The notes under the pieces were generated by a model, which worked only from the letters and a program-made list of their open reading frames with translations, was not told the DNA's origin and did not search any database. From assembly GCF_014200805.1 (NCBI RefSeq), contig NZ_JACHDB010000002.1:186001-250000 (forward strand): a DNA stretch of 64,000 bases, in the 5' to 3' direction. This DNA is from Nocardiopsis composta (GTDB lineage Bacteria; Actinomycetota; Actinomycetes; Streptosporangiales; Streptosporangiaceae). The translations under genes and the position numbers were made by a program. Numbering within the stretch: the first letter of the stretch is position 1; each line of letters begins with the position of its first letter. Shown in pieces: positions 26,481 to 33,759 of the stretch.

Positions 26481-27815
26481 ATGGAGCCGAAGATTCCCCA
26501 GCCCGCCACCGGACACCGCACCCGGAGAGGGACCCCCGCACGCACCGGGCGCAGGGCGCTGCCCGCGGCCGCCGCCGCGGCGGCGCTCGGCCTGGCCGCC
26601 ACCGCATGCGGCGGGGGAGGCGGTGCCGGCGGAGACGACGGCACCCTCACCGTCTGGATCATGGAGGGCACCAACCCCGACGCCACCGAGTACTTCGAAG
26701 CGGTCGGCGAGCGCTTCGAGGAGGAGCACGGGATGCCGGTCGAGGTGGAGTTCGTCCCCTGGGCCGACGCGCACGACAAGTTCACCAAGGGCATGGCCGG
26801 CGGCACGCTGCCCGACGTCGCAGAGCTGGGCACCACCTTCACCCCCGAGTTCGCCGAGGTCGGCGCGCTGGTCGAGCTGACCGACCGGGTGGGCGACACC
26901 GGCGCCTACAACCCGGCGCTGGTGGAGGCCGGCACCTACGGTGGCGAGGTGTACGGCATGCCGTGGTACGCCGGCATCCGGTCGATCATCTACCGCACCG
27001 ACGTGTTCGAGGAGCTCGACCTGGAGGTCCCGGAGAACTGGGACGAGCTGCGCGAGACCGCCAAGACCATCGCCGAGGAGGGGGAGGACGACATGACCGC
27101 CTTCCCGGTCCCCGGCGCCGCCCCCTACTCGGTGATGCCGTTCATCTGGGGCGCCGGCGGCGACATCGCCGAGCAGGACGGCGACCAGTGGACCGGGACG
27201 CTCTCCTCCGAGAAGTCCCTGGAGGGCCTGGAGTTCTACACCGGCCTCGCGCTCGAGGACGGCGTCTCCAGCACCGGCGCCTCCACCTGGAAGGAGACCG
27301 ACGTCCAGGACAACTTCGTGGACGGCAAGGTGGCGATGGCGATCTCCGGCAGCTGGACCCCGGCCGCCATCGCCGAGGCCGACCCCGACCTGGCCGAGAA
27401 CCTGGGCGCCTTCCCCATCCCCGGGCCGGACGGCGGGTACAGCCCGTCCTTCATGGGCGGGTCGCACCTGGGCATGTTCGCCGGCGGGAACGAGGACGCC
27501 GCCTGGTCCTACATCGAGCTGCTCACCGGCGACGAGTTCGCGCAGCGCTGGACCGAGGAGAGCACCTACTTCCCGGGCCGCCAGGACCAGATCGAGGCGC
27601 TCGCCGAGTCCGACGACCCGCTGGTCGCCCCGTTCGCGGTGCAGGCGCTGGAGGCCGGCGCCTCGGCCCCGGTCGCCCCGCAGTGGGGGCAGGTCGAGGG
27701 CAAGCAGGTCATCCCGGAGATGACCCAGTCGGTCCTGAACGGCGACGCCACCGCCGAGGAGGCGGCGAAGAAGGCCGACGAGACCATCGACGCCACCCTC
27801 AACCAGGAGTCGTGA
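26481..27815 (+). CDS. Sugar ABC transporter substrate-binding lipoprotein
   Basis: 444 residues. The N-terminus is a lipoprotein signal (RRALPAAAAAAALGLAATACGG, lipobox ATAC), then a Gly-rich linker and a family-1 extracellular solute-binding fold: LTVWIMEGTNPDATEYFEAV, F-KGMAGGTLPDVAELGTTFTPEFA, VYGMPWYAGIRSIIYRTDVFEELDL, KVAMAISGSWTPAAIAEA. RBS GGGAGGA precedes ATG 26481. It is the first gene of an importer operon with two permeases and a GH3 glycosidase, suggesting capture of an oligosaccharide, possibly N-acetylglucosamine- or muropeptide-derived. No ATPase gene is in the operon. Confidence 0.9.
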   Translation: MEPKIPQPATGHRTRRGTPARTGRRALPAAAAAAALGLAATACGGGGGAGGDDGTLTVWIMEGTNPDATEYFEAVGERFEEEHGMPVEVEFVPWADAHDKFTKGMAGGTLPDVAELGTTFTPEFAEVGALVELTDRVGDTGAYNPALVEAGTYGGEVYGMPWYAGIRSIIYRTDVFEELDLEVPENWDELRETAKTIAEEGEDDMTAFPVPGAAPYSVMPFIWGAGGDIAEQDGDQWTGTLSSEKSLEGLEFYTGLALEDGVSSTGASTWKETDVQDNFVDGKVAMAISGSWTPAAIAEADPDLAENLGAFPIPGPDGGYSPSFMGGSHLGMFAGGNEDAAWSYIELLTGDEFAQRWTEESTYFPGRQDQIEALAESDDPLVAPFAVQALEAGASAPVAPQWGQVEGKQVIPEMTQSVLNGDATAEEAAKKADETIDATLNQES

Positions 27816-27828
27816 GGGTCCGCGCAAG

Positions 27829-28806
27829 GTGAGTGAGACCGCGACCGCGGGGCGGCCGGCGCCGGCCGCCCCGCAGCCATCCCCGAAGCGCCGCCGGCGG
27901 CTGTCGCTGACCGCCCGCCGGCGCGCACTGCCCTGGGCGCTGCTCGCGCCCGGGCTGCTGGTCATCGGCGGCCTGCTGCTCTACCCGCTGGGCCGGGTGC
28001 TGTGGCTGTCGGTGCAGGACTACGGCCTGCGCGAACTGTTCAGGGGCGGGACGAACTTCGTCGGCGCCGAGAACTACCTCGCCCTGCTGGCCGACTCCTA
28101 CCTGTGGCGCATCGCGCTGCCCAACACCGTGTTCTTCGCGGTGGTCGCGGTGGGGGCCACGGTCGTCTTCGGCACCCTGGTGGCGCTGCTGCTGTCCGTC
28201 CTGCGGCCGCTCGCCCGCACCATCGTGATCAGCTGCATCATGGTGGCCTGGGCGATGCCGGCGGTGTCCGGGACCTACGTGTGGGTGTGGATCTTCGACG
28301 TCGACCGGGGCATCGTCCGCCAGGGCCTGGAGGCCGCCGGGGCGCTCGGCCCCGAGGGGTTCAACTGGTTCGCCGACCGGCTGGCGTTCTATGCGATCGT
28401 CACGCTCAACATCGTCCACCACGGCTTCCCGTTCGTGGCGGTGACGGTGCTGGCCGGACTGCTCACCGTGCCCAAGGAGCTGTACGAGGCGGCGGTGATC
28501 GACGGGGCCGGCGCCTGGCAGCGGTTCTGGAACGTCACGGTGCCCACCCTGCGCCCGGTCTTCGCGGTGGTCACCATCCTCTCCACCATCTGGGACTTCA
28601 AGGTCTTCGCCCAGGTCTTCCTGATGCCCGGGGGCGACGGGGCCAACCCGTCGATGCTCAACTTCGGCGTCTGGTCCTACCAGCAGGGCATCGTGCAGAG
28701 CGCGTACGGGACCGGGGCGGCGATCGCGGTGCTGCTCACCGTGATGCTGCTCGTCGTCACCGTGGTCTACCTGCGCGCCCTGTTCCGCGAGGAGGAGCTG
28801 CGATGA
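27829..28806 (+). CDS. Sugar ABC transporter permease (MalF-like)
   Basis: 325 residues, GTG start, six predicted membrane helices after a basic N-terminus (PKRRRRLSLTARRRALPWALLAPGLLVIGGLLLYPL). The EAA loop that contacts the ATPase reads YEAAVIDGAGAWQRFWNVTVP. It starts 13 nt after the binding-protein gene and its stop overlaps the next ATG (ATGA), so the operon is tight. Confidence 0.9.
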   Translation: MSETATAGRPAPAAPQPSPKRRRRLSLTARRRALPWALLAPGLLVIGGLLLYPLGRVLWLSVQDYGLRELFRGGTNFVGAENYLALLADSYLWRIALPNTVFFAVVAVGATVVFGTLVALLLSVLRPLARTIVISCIMVAWAMPAVSGTYVWVWIFDVDRGIVRQGLEAAGALGPEGFNWFADRLAFYAIVTLNIVHHGFPFVAVTVLAGLLTVPKELYEAAVIDGAGAWQRFWNVTVPTLRPVFAVVTILSTIWDFKVFAQVFLMPGGDGANPSMLNFGVWSYQQGIVQSAYGTGAAIAVLLTVMLLVVTVVYLRALFREEELR

Positions 28807-29639
28807 GGATCGGAAGGCGCTCGCCCTGGGCCTCGGTGGGCATCTTCGCCGCGGTCGCCGGGCTGCTGGCGTTCACCCTGTTCCCGGCCTACTTCATGCT
28901 CTCCAGCGCGCTGGCGCCCAAGCGGACCGTGACCGGGACCGAGGTGCTGCTGCCCGAGCAGGTCACCCTGGACAACTTCTCCTACGTGCTGACCGAGGCG
29001 GGCTTCCTCCGCTACCTGGGCAACTCGCTGTTCATCGCGGTGATCACCGTGCTCGGCAGCGCGCTGCTGGCGCTGCTCGCCGCGGTCGCGGTCTCCCGGT
29101 TCCGCTTCAGGTTCCGCACCACGGTGCTGGTGATGGTGCTGGTCGTGCAGATGGTCCCGCTGGAGGCCCTGGTCATCCCGCTGTTCCTGCAGGCCTCCTC
29201 GCTGAACATGCTCAACTCGCTGCTCGGGCTCTCCGTCGTCTACGTGGCGCTGTCGCTGCCGTTCGCGATCTGGATGCTGCGCGGGTTCACCGCGGCGGTC
29301 CCGGCGGAGGTGGAGGAGGCCGCCTACATCGACGGCGCCTCCTGGGGCCGGATGTTCTGGTCGGTGCTGCTCCCGCTGGTGGCCCCGGGCCTGGTCGCCA
29401 CCGGCATCTTCTCCTTCATCACCGCCTGGAACGAGTTCCTCATCGCCTACGCCTTCCTCGACATGGAGGAGTACTACACGGTGGCCGTGGGGCTGCGGCA
29501 GTTCGCCGGGCAGAACACCACCGACTGGGGCGCGATGATGGCGGCGTCCACCATCGTCACCATCCCGGTGATGGTGTTCTTCCTGTTCGTTCAGCGAGGG
29601 CTGGTCTCCGGCCTGGTGCAAGGGGCGGTGAAGGGCTGA
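28803..29639 (+). CDS. Sugar ABC transporter permease (MalG-like)
   Basis: 278 residues with six hydrophobic helices. The EAA motif is VEEAAYIDGASWGRMFWSVLLP; LPFAIWMLRGF precedes it as in the MalG/CUT1 family, and WNEFLIAYAF follows. It overlaps the upstream permease by 4 nt and the downstream glycosidase by TGATG, implying translational coupling. The pair forms the membrane channel of the importer. Confidence 0.92.
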   Translation: MRIGRRSPWASVGIFAAVAGLLAFTLFPAYFMLSSALAPKRTVTGTEVLLPEQVTLDNFSYVLTEAGFLRYLGNSLFIAVITVLGSALLALLAAVAVSRFRFRFRTTVLVMVLVVQMVPLEALVIPLFLQASSLNMLNSLLGLSVVYVALSLPFAIWMLRGFTAAVPAEVEEAAYIDGASWGRMFWSVLLPLVAPGLVATGIFSFITAWNEFLIAYAFLDMEEYYTVAVGLRQFAGQNTTDWGAMMAASTIVTIPVMVFFLFVQRGLVSGLVQGAVKG

Positions 29640-30691
29640 TGGGCGCTGCGGAGCGGATCGAGCGGGCGGCCGCGTCGGTGCTGATGCCCGGGTTCCTCGG
29701 CACCGAGCCGCCGCCCTGGCTGGCCCGCGCCGTCCGGGGCGGGCTGGGCTCGGTGCTGTACTTCGGGCAGAACTTCACCGGCGACACCGCCCGGCTCTCC
29801 GCGGAGCTGCACCGGCTCGCCCCCGGCCTGCTCATCGCCTCCGACGAGGAGGGCGGCGCGGTCAGCCGGCTGCACGCCGGCGGCCCGGCGCCCTACCCCT
29901 CGCACGCCGAGCTGGGCGCCGCCGACGACACCGACCGCACCCGGGAGGTGGCCCGGGCGCTCGGCGAGGAGCTCGCCGGGGTCGGCGTGGACGCCGCGCT
30001 CTCCCCGGTGGTCGACGTCAACTCCGACCCGCTCAACCCGGTGATCGGGGTGCGGGCCTTCGGCGACCGCCCGGACCTGGCCGCGCGGCACGGCGCCGCG
30101 TTCGTCGAAGGGCTGCACCGGGCGGGGCGGGCGAGCGCGGCCAAGCACTTCCCCGGGCACGGCGACACCCGGGTCGACTCGCACGCGGCGCTGCCGGTCA
30201 TCGACATCGGCGCCGACCTGCTCGCCGAGCGCGAGCTGGTGCCGTTCGCCGCGGCGGTGCGGGCCGGAGCGGACATGGTGATGGCCGGGCACATCGTCGT
30301 CCCCGCGGTGGACGGCGCCCCGGCCAGCGTCTCGCCCCGCTGGTACGCGCTGCTCCGCGAGGACCTCGGGTTCGCCGGCGTCGCGATCACCGACGCCCTG
30401 GACATGAAGGGGCTCGCGCACTTCACCGGCGCCGCCGACCCGGTCGAGGGGGTGGCGCGCGGTGCGGTCGCCGCGCTGGCCGCCGGGGCCGACCTGCTCT
30501 GCCTGGGCAACCCGGCGACCGCGGGCGGCACCGGGGAGGAGGCCTACCGGGCGGCCCTGGAGGCGGTGTCCTCGGCGGTGGCCGCCGGCGAGGTGCCGGA
30601 GTCCCGGCTGACCGAGGCGTCCGCCCGGGTCGCCGCGCTGTCCGCCCGGGTCCGCCCCGGCGCCGCCCGAGGCGGTCTGCAGACCCCCTGA
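29639..30691 (+). CDS. Glycoside hydrolase family 3, NagZ-type beta-N-acetylhexosaminidase
   Basis: 350 residues, single catalytic domain as in NagZ. Features are ASDEEGGAVSRL, LSPVVDVNSDPLNPVIGVRAFG, and the diagnostic loop AAKHFPGHGDTRVDSH with the catalytic His-Asp dyad of NagZ enzymes, then GFAGVAITDALDMKGL with the nucleophile Asp. No signal peptide, so it acts in the cytoplasm on imported sugars, removing terminal GlcNAc from chito- or muro-oligosaccharides. Its coupling to the importer indicates that the transported ligand contains a beta-linked N-acetylhexosamine. It could also act on other beta-glycosides. Confidence 0.88.
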   Translation: MGAAERIERAAASVLMPGFLGTEPPPWLARAVRGGLGSVLYFGQNFTGDTARLSAELHRLAPGLLIASDEEGGAVSRLHAGGPAPYPSHAELGAADDTDRTREVARALGEELAGVGVDAALSPVVDVNSDPLNPVIGVRAFGDRPDLAARHGAAFVEGLHRAGRASAAKHFPGHGDTRVDSHAALPVIDIGADLLAERELVPFAAAVRAGADMVMAGHIVVPAVDGAPASVSPRWYALLREDLGFAGVAITDALDMKGLAHFTGAADPVEGVARGAVAALAAGADLLCLGNPATAGGTGEEAYRAALEAVSSAVAAGEVPESRLTEASARVAALSARVRPGAARGGLQTP

Positions 30692-30767
30692 CGGGCGGAG
30701 TAAGGCGCGGATACCGGGGAAGCAGGGGAGAGACGGGAGCCGGGCGAGGAGACAGGGGAGCGGTCGC

Positions 30768-31043
30768 GTGACGGAGGACGGCGCTGCGCAGAGCGGGGCG
30801 GCGGGCGGGACCGCCGCGGCCGGCCCGCTGCCGGACCACCCCATCGAGCCGGAGGCCCCGTGGCCGAAGAGCCCGACCGGGGTGCGGATCCGCTGCCACC
30901 GGTGCGGCGAGCCGCGGTTCTTCGCCGACCGGCACGCCGACCGGCCGGACGGGCGCGGACCCGAGCCGCACTGCGCGGTGTGCGGCCGGCCCATCGAGTA
31001 CCGCTGCACGGCGTGCGGCGCGCGCTGGCGCCCGCTGCCCTGA
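30768..31043 (+). CDS. Small zinc-ribbon protein
   Basis: 91 residues, GTG start with CAGGGGAG 7-9 nt upstream. A disordered Ala/Gly-rich N-terminus is followed by three CxxC knuckles: CHRCGEP, CAVCGRP and CTACGAR. Four of the Cys likely hold one zinc. It follows the GH3 gene by 76 nt and may be co-transcribed. The partner could be nucleic acid or protein; nothing in the sequence decides. Confidence 0.7.
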   Translation: MTEDGAAQSGAAGGTAAAGPLPDHPIEPEAPWPKSPTGVRIRCHRCGEPRFFADRHADRPDGRGPEPHCAVCGRPIEYRCTACGARWRPLP

Positions 31044-31137
31044 GGGCCGCCGGCGGTGCGCCCGCCCCAAGGCGACGACCGCGACGCCGCGGGGCCGCCA
31101 TGGGCCGGGCGGCCGTCCACCGGAGCGGCCCGAGCCG

Positions 31138-31177
31138 GCCGCGCCCCGGCCGCTCCGCGGAGCGGCCGGGGCGCGGC
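31138..31177. terminator. 40-bp perfect palindrome, bidirectional terminator
   Basis: The 20 bases 31138-31157 are exactly complementary to 31158-31177 (arm core GCCCCGGCCGCTCCG). It lies between the convergent zinc-ribbon and acyl-CoA ligase genes, 7 nt after the ligase stop, and would form a very stable hairpin in either transcript. Confidence 0.75.
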
Positions 31178-31183
31178 GGCGGG

Positions 31184-32725
31184 TCAGCGCAGGTCGCGCT
31201 TGAGGATCTTGCCGGTGGCGGTCATCGGGAGCCGGTCGCGGAACTCGACCAGCCGCGGGTACTTGTAGCCGGCCAGCCGCTCCTTGGACCAGGCGACCAG
31301 CTCCTCCTCGGTGACCTCCCGGCCCTCCTCGCGCACCACGTAGGCCTTGATCTCCTCGCCGTGGCTCTCGTGCGGGACGCCCACCACCGCGACCAGGCTG
31401 ACCGCAGGGTGGGTCATCAGGACCTCCTCCAGCTCGCGGGGGTACACGTTGTAGCCGCCGCGGATGATCATGTCCTTGGACCGGTCGACGATGAAGTAGA
31501 AGCCCTCCTCGTCGCGGCGGGCGATGTCCCCGGTGCGGAACCAGCCGTCCTTGAGCACCTGGGCGTTGGCGTCGGGCCGGTCGTGGTAGCCCTTCATCAC
31601 GCAGTGGCCGCGCACCGCGATCTCACCCGGGCCCTCGCCCTCGACGTCGTTGAACTCGGCGTCGACCAGCTTCATCTCCACGCCCCAGATCGGCCGGCCG
31701 ATCGAGCCCGGCTTCGCCTTGACCTTGGGGTTGTTGAAGGAGACCACCGGGGAGGTCTCGGACAGGCCGTAGCCCTCCAGGATCTCCACGCCCAGCCGCT
31801 CCTTGACGTTCTTGGCCAGCTCGGCGGGGAGCGCCGAGCCGCCGGAGACCGCGGTGTGCAGGTTCGCGGCGATCTTGGCGATGTCGTGCTCGCCCTTGGC
31901 GCCGAGCAGCCCCCAGTACATGGTCGGCACGCCGCCGAAGACGGTGACGTTCTCCTTCTCCATCAGGGCCAGCGCCTCGTCGCCGTCGAACCGCGGCTGC
32001 AGCACCATGGTGGCGTGCCGGTACAGCGCGGTGTTGAGCATCGTGGTCTGGCCGAAGATGTGGAAGAGCGGGAGCACGGTGAGGAACACGTCGTGCTCGG
32101 CGCTGCCGAACAGGTTGCTCGAGCAGACCGCGTTGTAGAGCAGGTTGTTGTGGCTGAGCTCGGCACCCTTGGGGGTGCCGGTGGTGCCGCTGGTGTAGAT
32201 GATCACGGCGGTGTCGTCGGCCTCGGTGCGCACCGGCTCGAAGGTGCCGGGCTGCCCGTCCAGGGCGGCCCAGAACGTCTCGGCGCCCTCGATGGACGAC
32301 TCCTTGGCGCCGGGGGAGGCCGGCAGGTCGATGTAGGTGGTACAGGTGTCCACCTCGCCGAAGGCGGCGTAGGCCCGCTCGCCGAGCGGCAGCTCGGGGG
32401 TGCCGGTGAAGGCGAACAGCGCCTTGGCCCCGGAGTCGGTCAGGTGGTAGGCGATCTCGCGCGGGGTGAGCAGCACGTTGAGCGGGACGACCACCGCGCC
32501 CGCCTTGAGCGCGCCGAAGTAGACGAACGGGAAGTAGGGCACGTTAGGACTGGCCAGCGCGACCTTGTCGCCCGGCTTGACCCCGCGGGAGACCAGCAGG
32601 TTGGCGACCTGGTTGGCGATCATGTCGACCAGGGCGTAGTTCAGCCGCAGGTCCCCGAAGACCAGGCATTCGCGTTCCGGAGTGGTCCGGGCGCCGTCTT
32701 CGAGCAGCACGGAAAGGTTCAGCAT
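31184..32725 (-). CDS. Long-chain fatty acid--CoA ligase (AMP-binding, FadD-like)
   Basis: 513 residues. The P-loop is IIYTSGTTGTPKGAELSH; further motifs are LPLFHIFGQTT, GGVPTMYWGLL, LEGYGLSETSPVVS, WFRTGDIARRDEEGFYFIVDRSKDMIIRGGYNVYPRELEE and the C-terminal catalytic Lys in TATGKILKRDLR. It adenylates and thioesterifies a fatty acid in the cytoplasm for beta-oxidation or lipid assembly. RBS GGGAGAC precedes ATG 32725. A palindrome related to the 10265/21406 operators lies 42-53 nt upstream, hinting at control by the same regulator. Confidence 0.9.
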   Translation of the reverse strand: MLNLSVLLEDGARTTPERECLVFGDLRLNYALVDMIANQVANLLVSRGVKPGDKVALASPNVPYFPFVYFGALKAGAVVVPLNVLLTPREIAYHLTDSGAKALFAFTGTPELPLGERAYAAFGEVDTCTTYIDLPASPGAKESSIEGAETFWAALDGQPGTFEPVRTEADDTAVIIYTSGTTGTPKGAELSHNNLLYNAVCSSNLFGSAEHDVFLTVLPLFHIFGQTTMLNTALYRHATMVLQPRFDGDEALALMEKENVTVFGGVPTMYWGLLGAKGEHDIAKIAANLHTAVSGGSALPAELAKNVKERLGVEILEGYGLSETSPVVSFNNPKVKAKPGSIGRPIWGVEMKLVDAEFNDVEGEGPGEIAVRGHCVMKGYHDRPDANAQVLKDGWFRTGDIARRDEEGFYFIVDRSKDMIIRGGYNVYPRELEEVLMTHPAVSLVAVVGVPHESHGEEIKAYVVREEGREVTEEELVAWSKERLAGYKYPRLVEFRDRLPMTATGKILKRDLR

Positions 32726-32766
32726 CGCGTCTCCCAGGGGTGCGAAGAGTGTTCCCGCTCACTTTC

Positions 32767-32778
32767 TACCGCACGGTA
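32767..32778. promoter_or_regulatory. Operator-like palindrome, related to copies 1 and 2
   Basis: TACCG-CA-CGGTA: 5-bp perfect arms with the same 2-nt spacing as TACCG-GT-CGGTA at 10267 and 21408. It lies 42-53 nt upstream of the acyl-CoA ligase start on its minus strand, a position typical for a repressor site. Confidence 0.5.
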
Positions 32779-32888
32779 ACCCGAGGTGCGGGTGCAGGGG
32801 CCCGGGAGGCGCGTCCCACGGGCGCGGTGGGACGCGCCGGGCCGCGGACGGCCACCGGCGGGCGGTCACCGGCGGCGGCCCGGCCGGC

Positions 32889-33329
32889 TCACCCGCCGCC
32901 CTCCTCCCCCTCCCGGGTGAGGGTGACGCTGCTCGGCTGGGAGGAGGAGTCGCTCATCCCGATCTCCGACACCCGCCACGGCTCGCCGCCGATCTCCAGG
33001 TCGTCGCCGAGGCGCAGGGTGTGCTCGGCGGCCGAGCCCTCCTCCGGGGCGACGCTGATCTGCACCGCGGGGTCGTCCCCGTTCTCGTGCCCGGTGAGCC
33101 GGACCGTGACCATGCCGCCGGAGCCGTCCTCCACCGTGTAGGAGGCGCCCTCGGTGAGCCGGAGGCGGTCCAGGCTCTGGCCGAGATCGGGCGCGGCGGT
33201 GTTCGACGACGCCGTGTCGCTCTCGGTCTCCGCCTCTCCTCCGCAGGCCGCGGCGGTGAGCGCGAGCACCGCCCCGAGCAGCGCGGTGGACAGGGCGCGG
33301 GCGGTGCGTGGACCGGGGATGCAGGTCAT
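32889..33329 (-). CDS. Small secreted lipoprotein
   Basis: 146 residues. ATG 33329 opens a lipoprotein signal: [24 protein letters not shown] (lipobox TAAAC). The mature part is acidic and Ser/Thr/Glu-rich ([18 protein letters not shown]), then a beta-rich domain with [30 protein letters not shown] and [20 protein letters not shown]. Not recognised beyond that. It is divergent from leuS with a 430-bp gap. A role at the outer face of the membrane is likely. Confidence 0.75.
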   Translation of the reverse strand: MTCIPGPRTARALSTALLGAVLALTAAACGGEAETESDTASSNTAAPDLGQSLDRLRLTEGASYTVEDGSGGMVTVRLTGHENGDDPAVQISVAPEEGSAAEHTLRLGDDLEIGGEPWRVSEIGMSDSSSQPSSVTLTREGEEGGG

Positions 33330-33759
33330 GGGCTGCGGTCTCCAATTGTCGTCGGACCCCGGCACGGCGGCGCCCGGTCCGCGGACGACCGCTGGGGGCG
33401 GGGCCACGCGCGCCGGCGGGGGCGGTACGGGGTGCCGCCCGCCGAGCATTCTTGCACCGCCGCGGGGCCCGGCAGGCCCGTCCCCGCAACGCGGGACGCC
33501 CGGGCCCCCGCCCGGTGCGGCGCCGGCCCCGGCGGGGGAGGAGGAGCGAGCGGGGCCGGAGGGCGGCGGACGAGGCGTCGCCGTGGGTCCCGGCCCCGGA
33601 CAACGGGGCGGTCGGGGGGTCGGCGTCGCGCTAACCTGGATGCCCGGGAGACCCCGGCCGGAGGCGGAGCCCCGGCGCGGCGGAGCCGCGGGCGCGCGGG
33701 ACGGCGCCCGGTCCGAGCGGCACTCCCCCCAATGCGAACCGGTAGAGGGACGAACAGCG
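33330..33759 (+). promoter_or_regulatory. leuS upstream region
   Basis: 430 bp with no convincing gene. A -10-like TAACCT at 33632-33637 would give a leader of about 115 nt before leuS. GGTAGAGGGA occurs twice (33741-33750 and 33768-33777), each acting as an RBS for an in-frame start. No T-box specifier loop or T-box core sequence was found. Confidence 0.4.

Noticed and set aside
33330-33759. T-box riboswitch before leuS
   Set aside because: No T-box core sequence or Leu-specifier loop is visible; actinobacterial T-boxes are mainly known before ileS.
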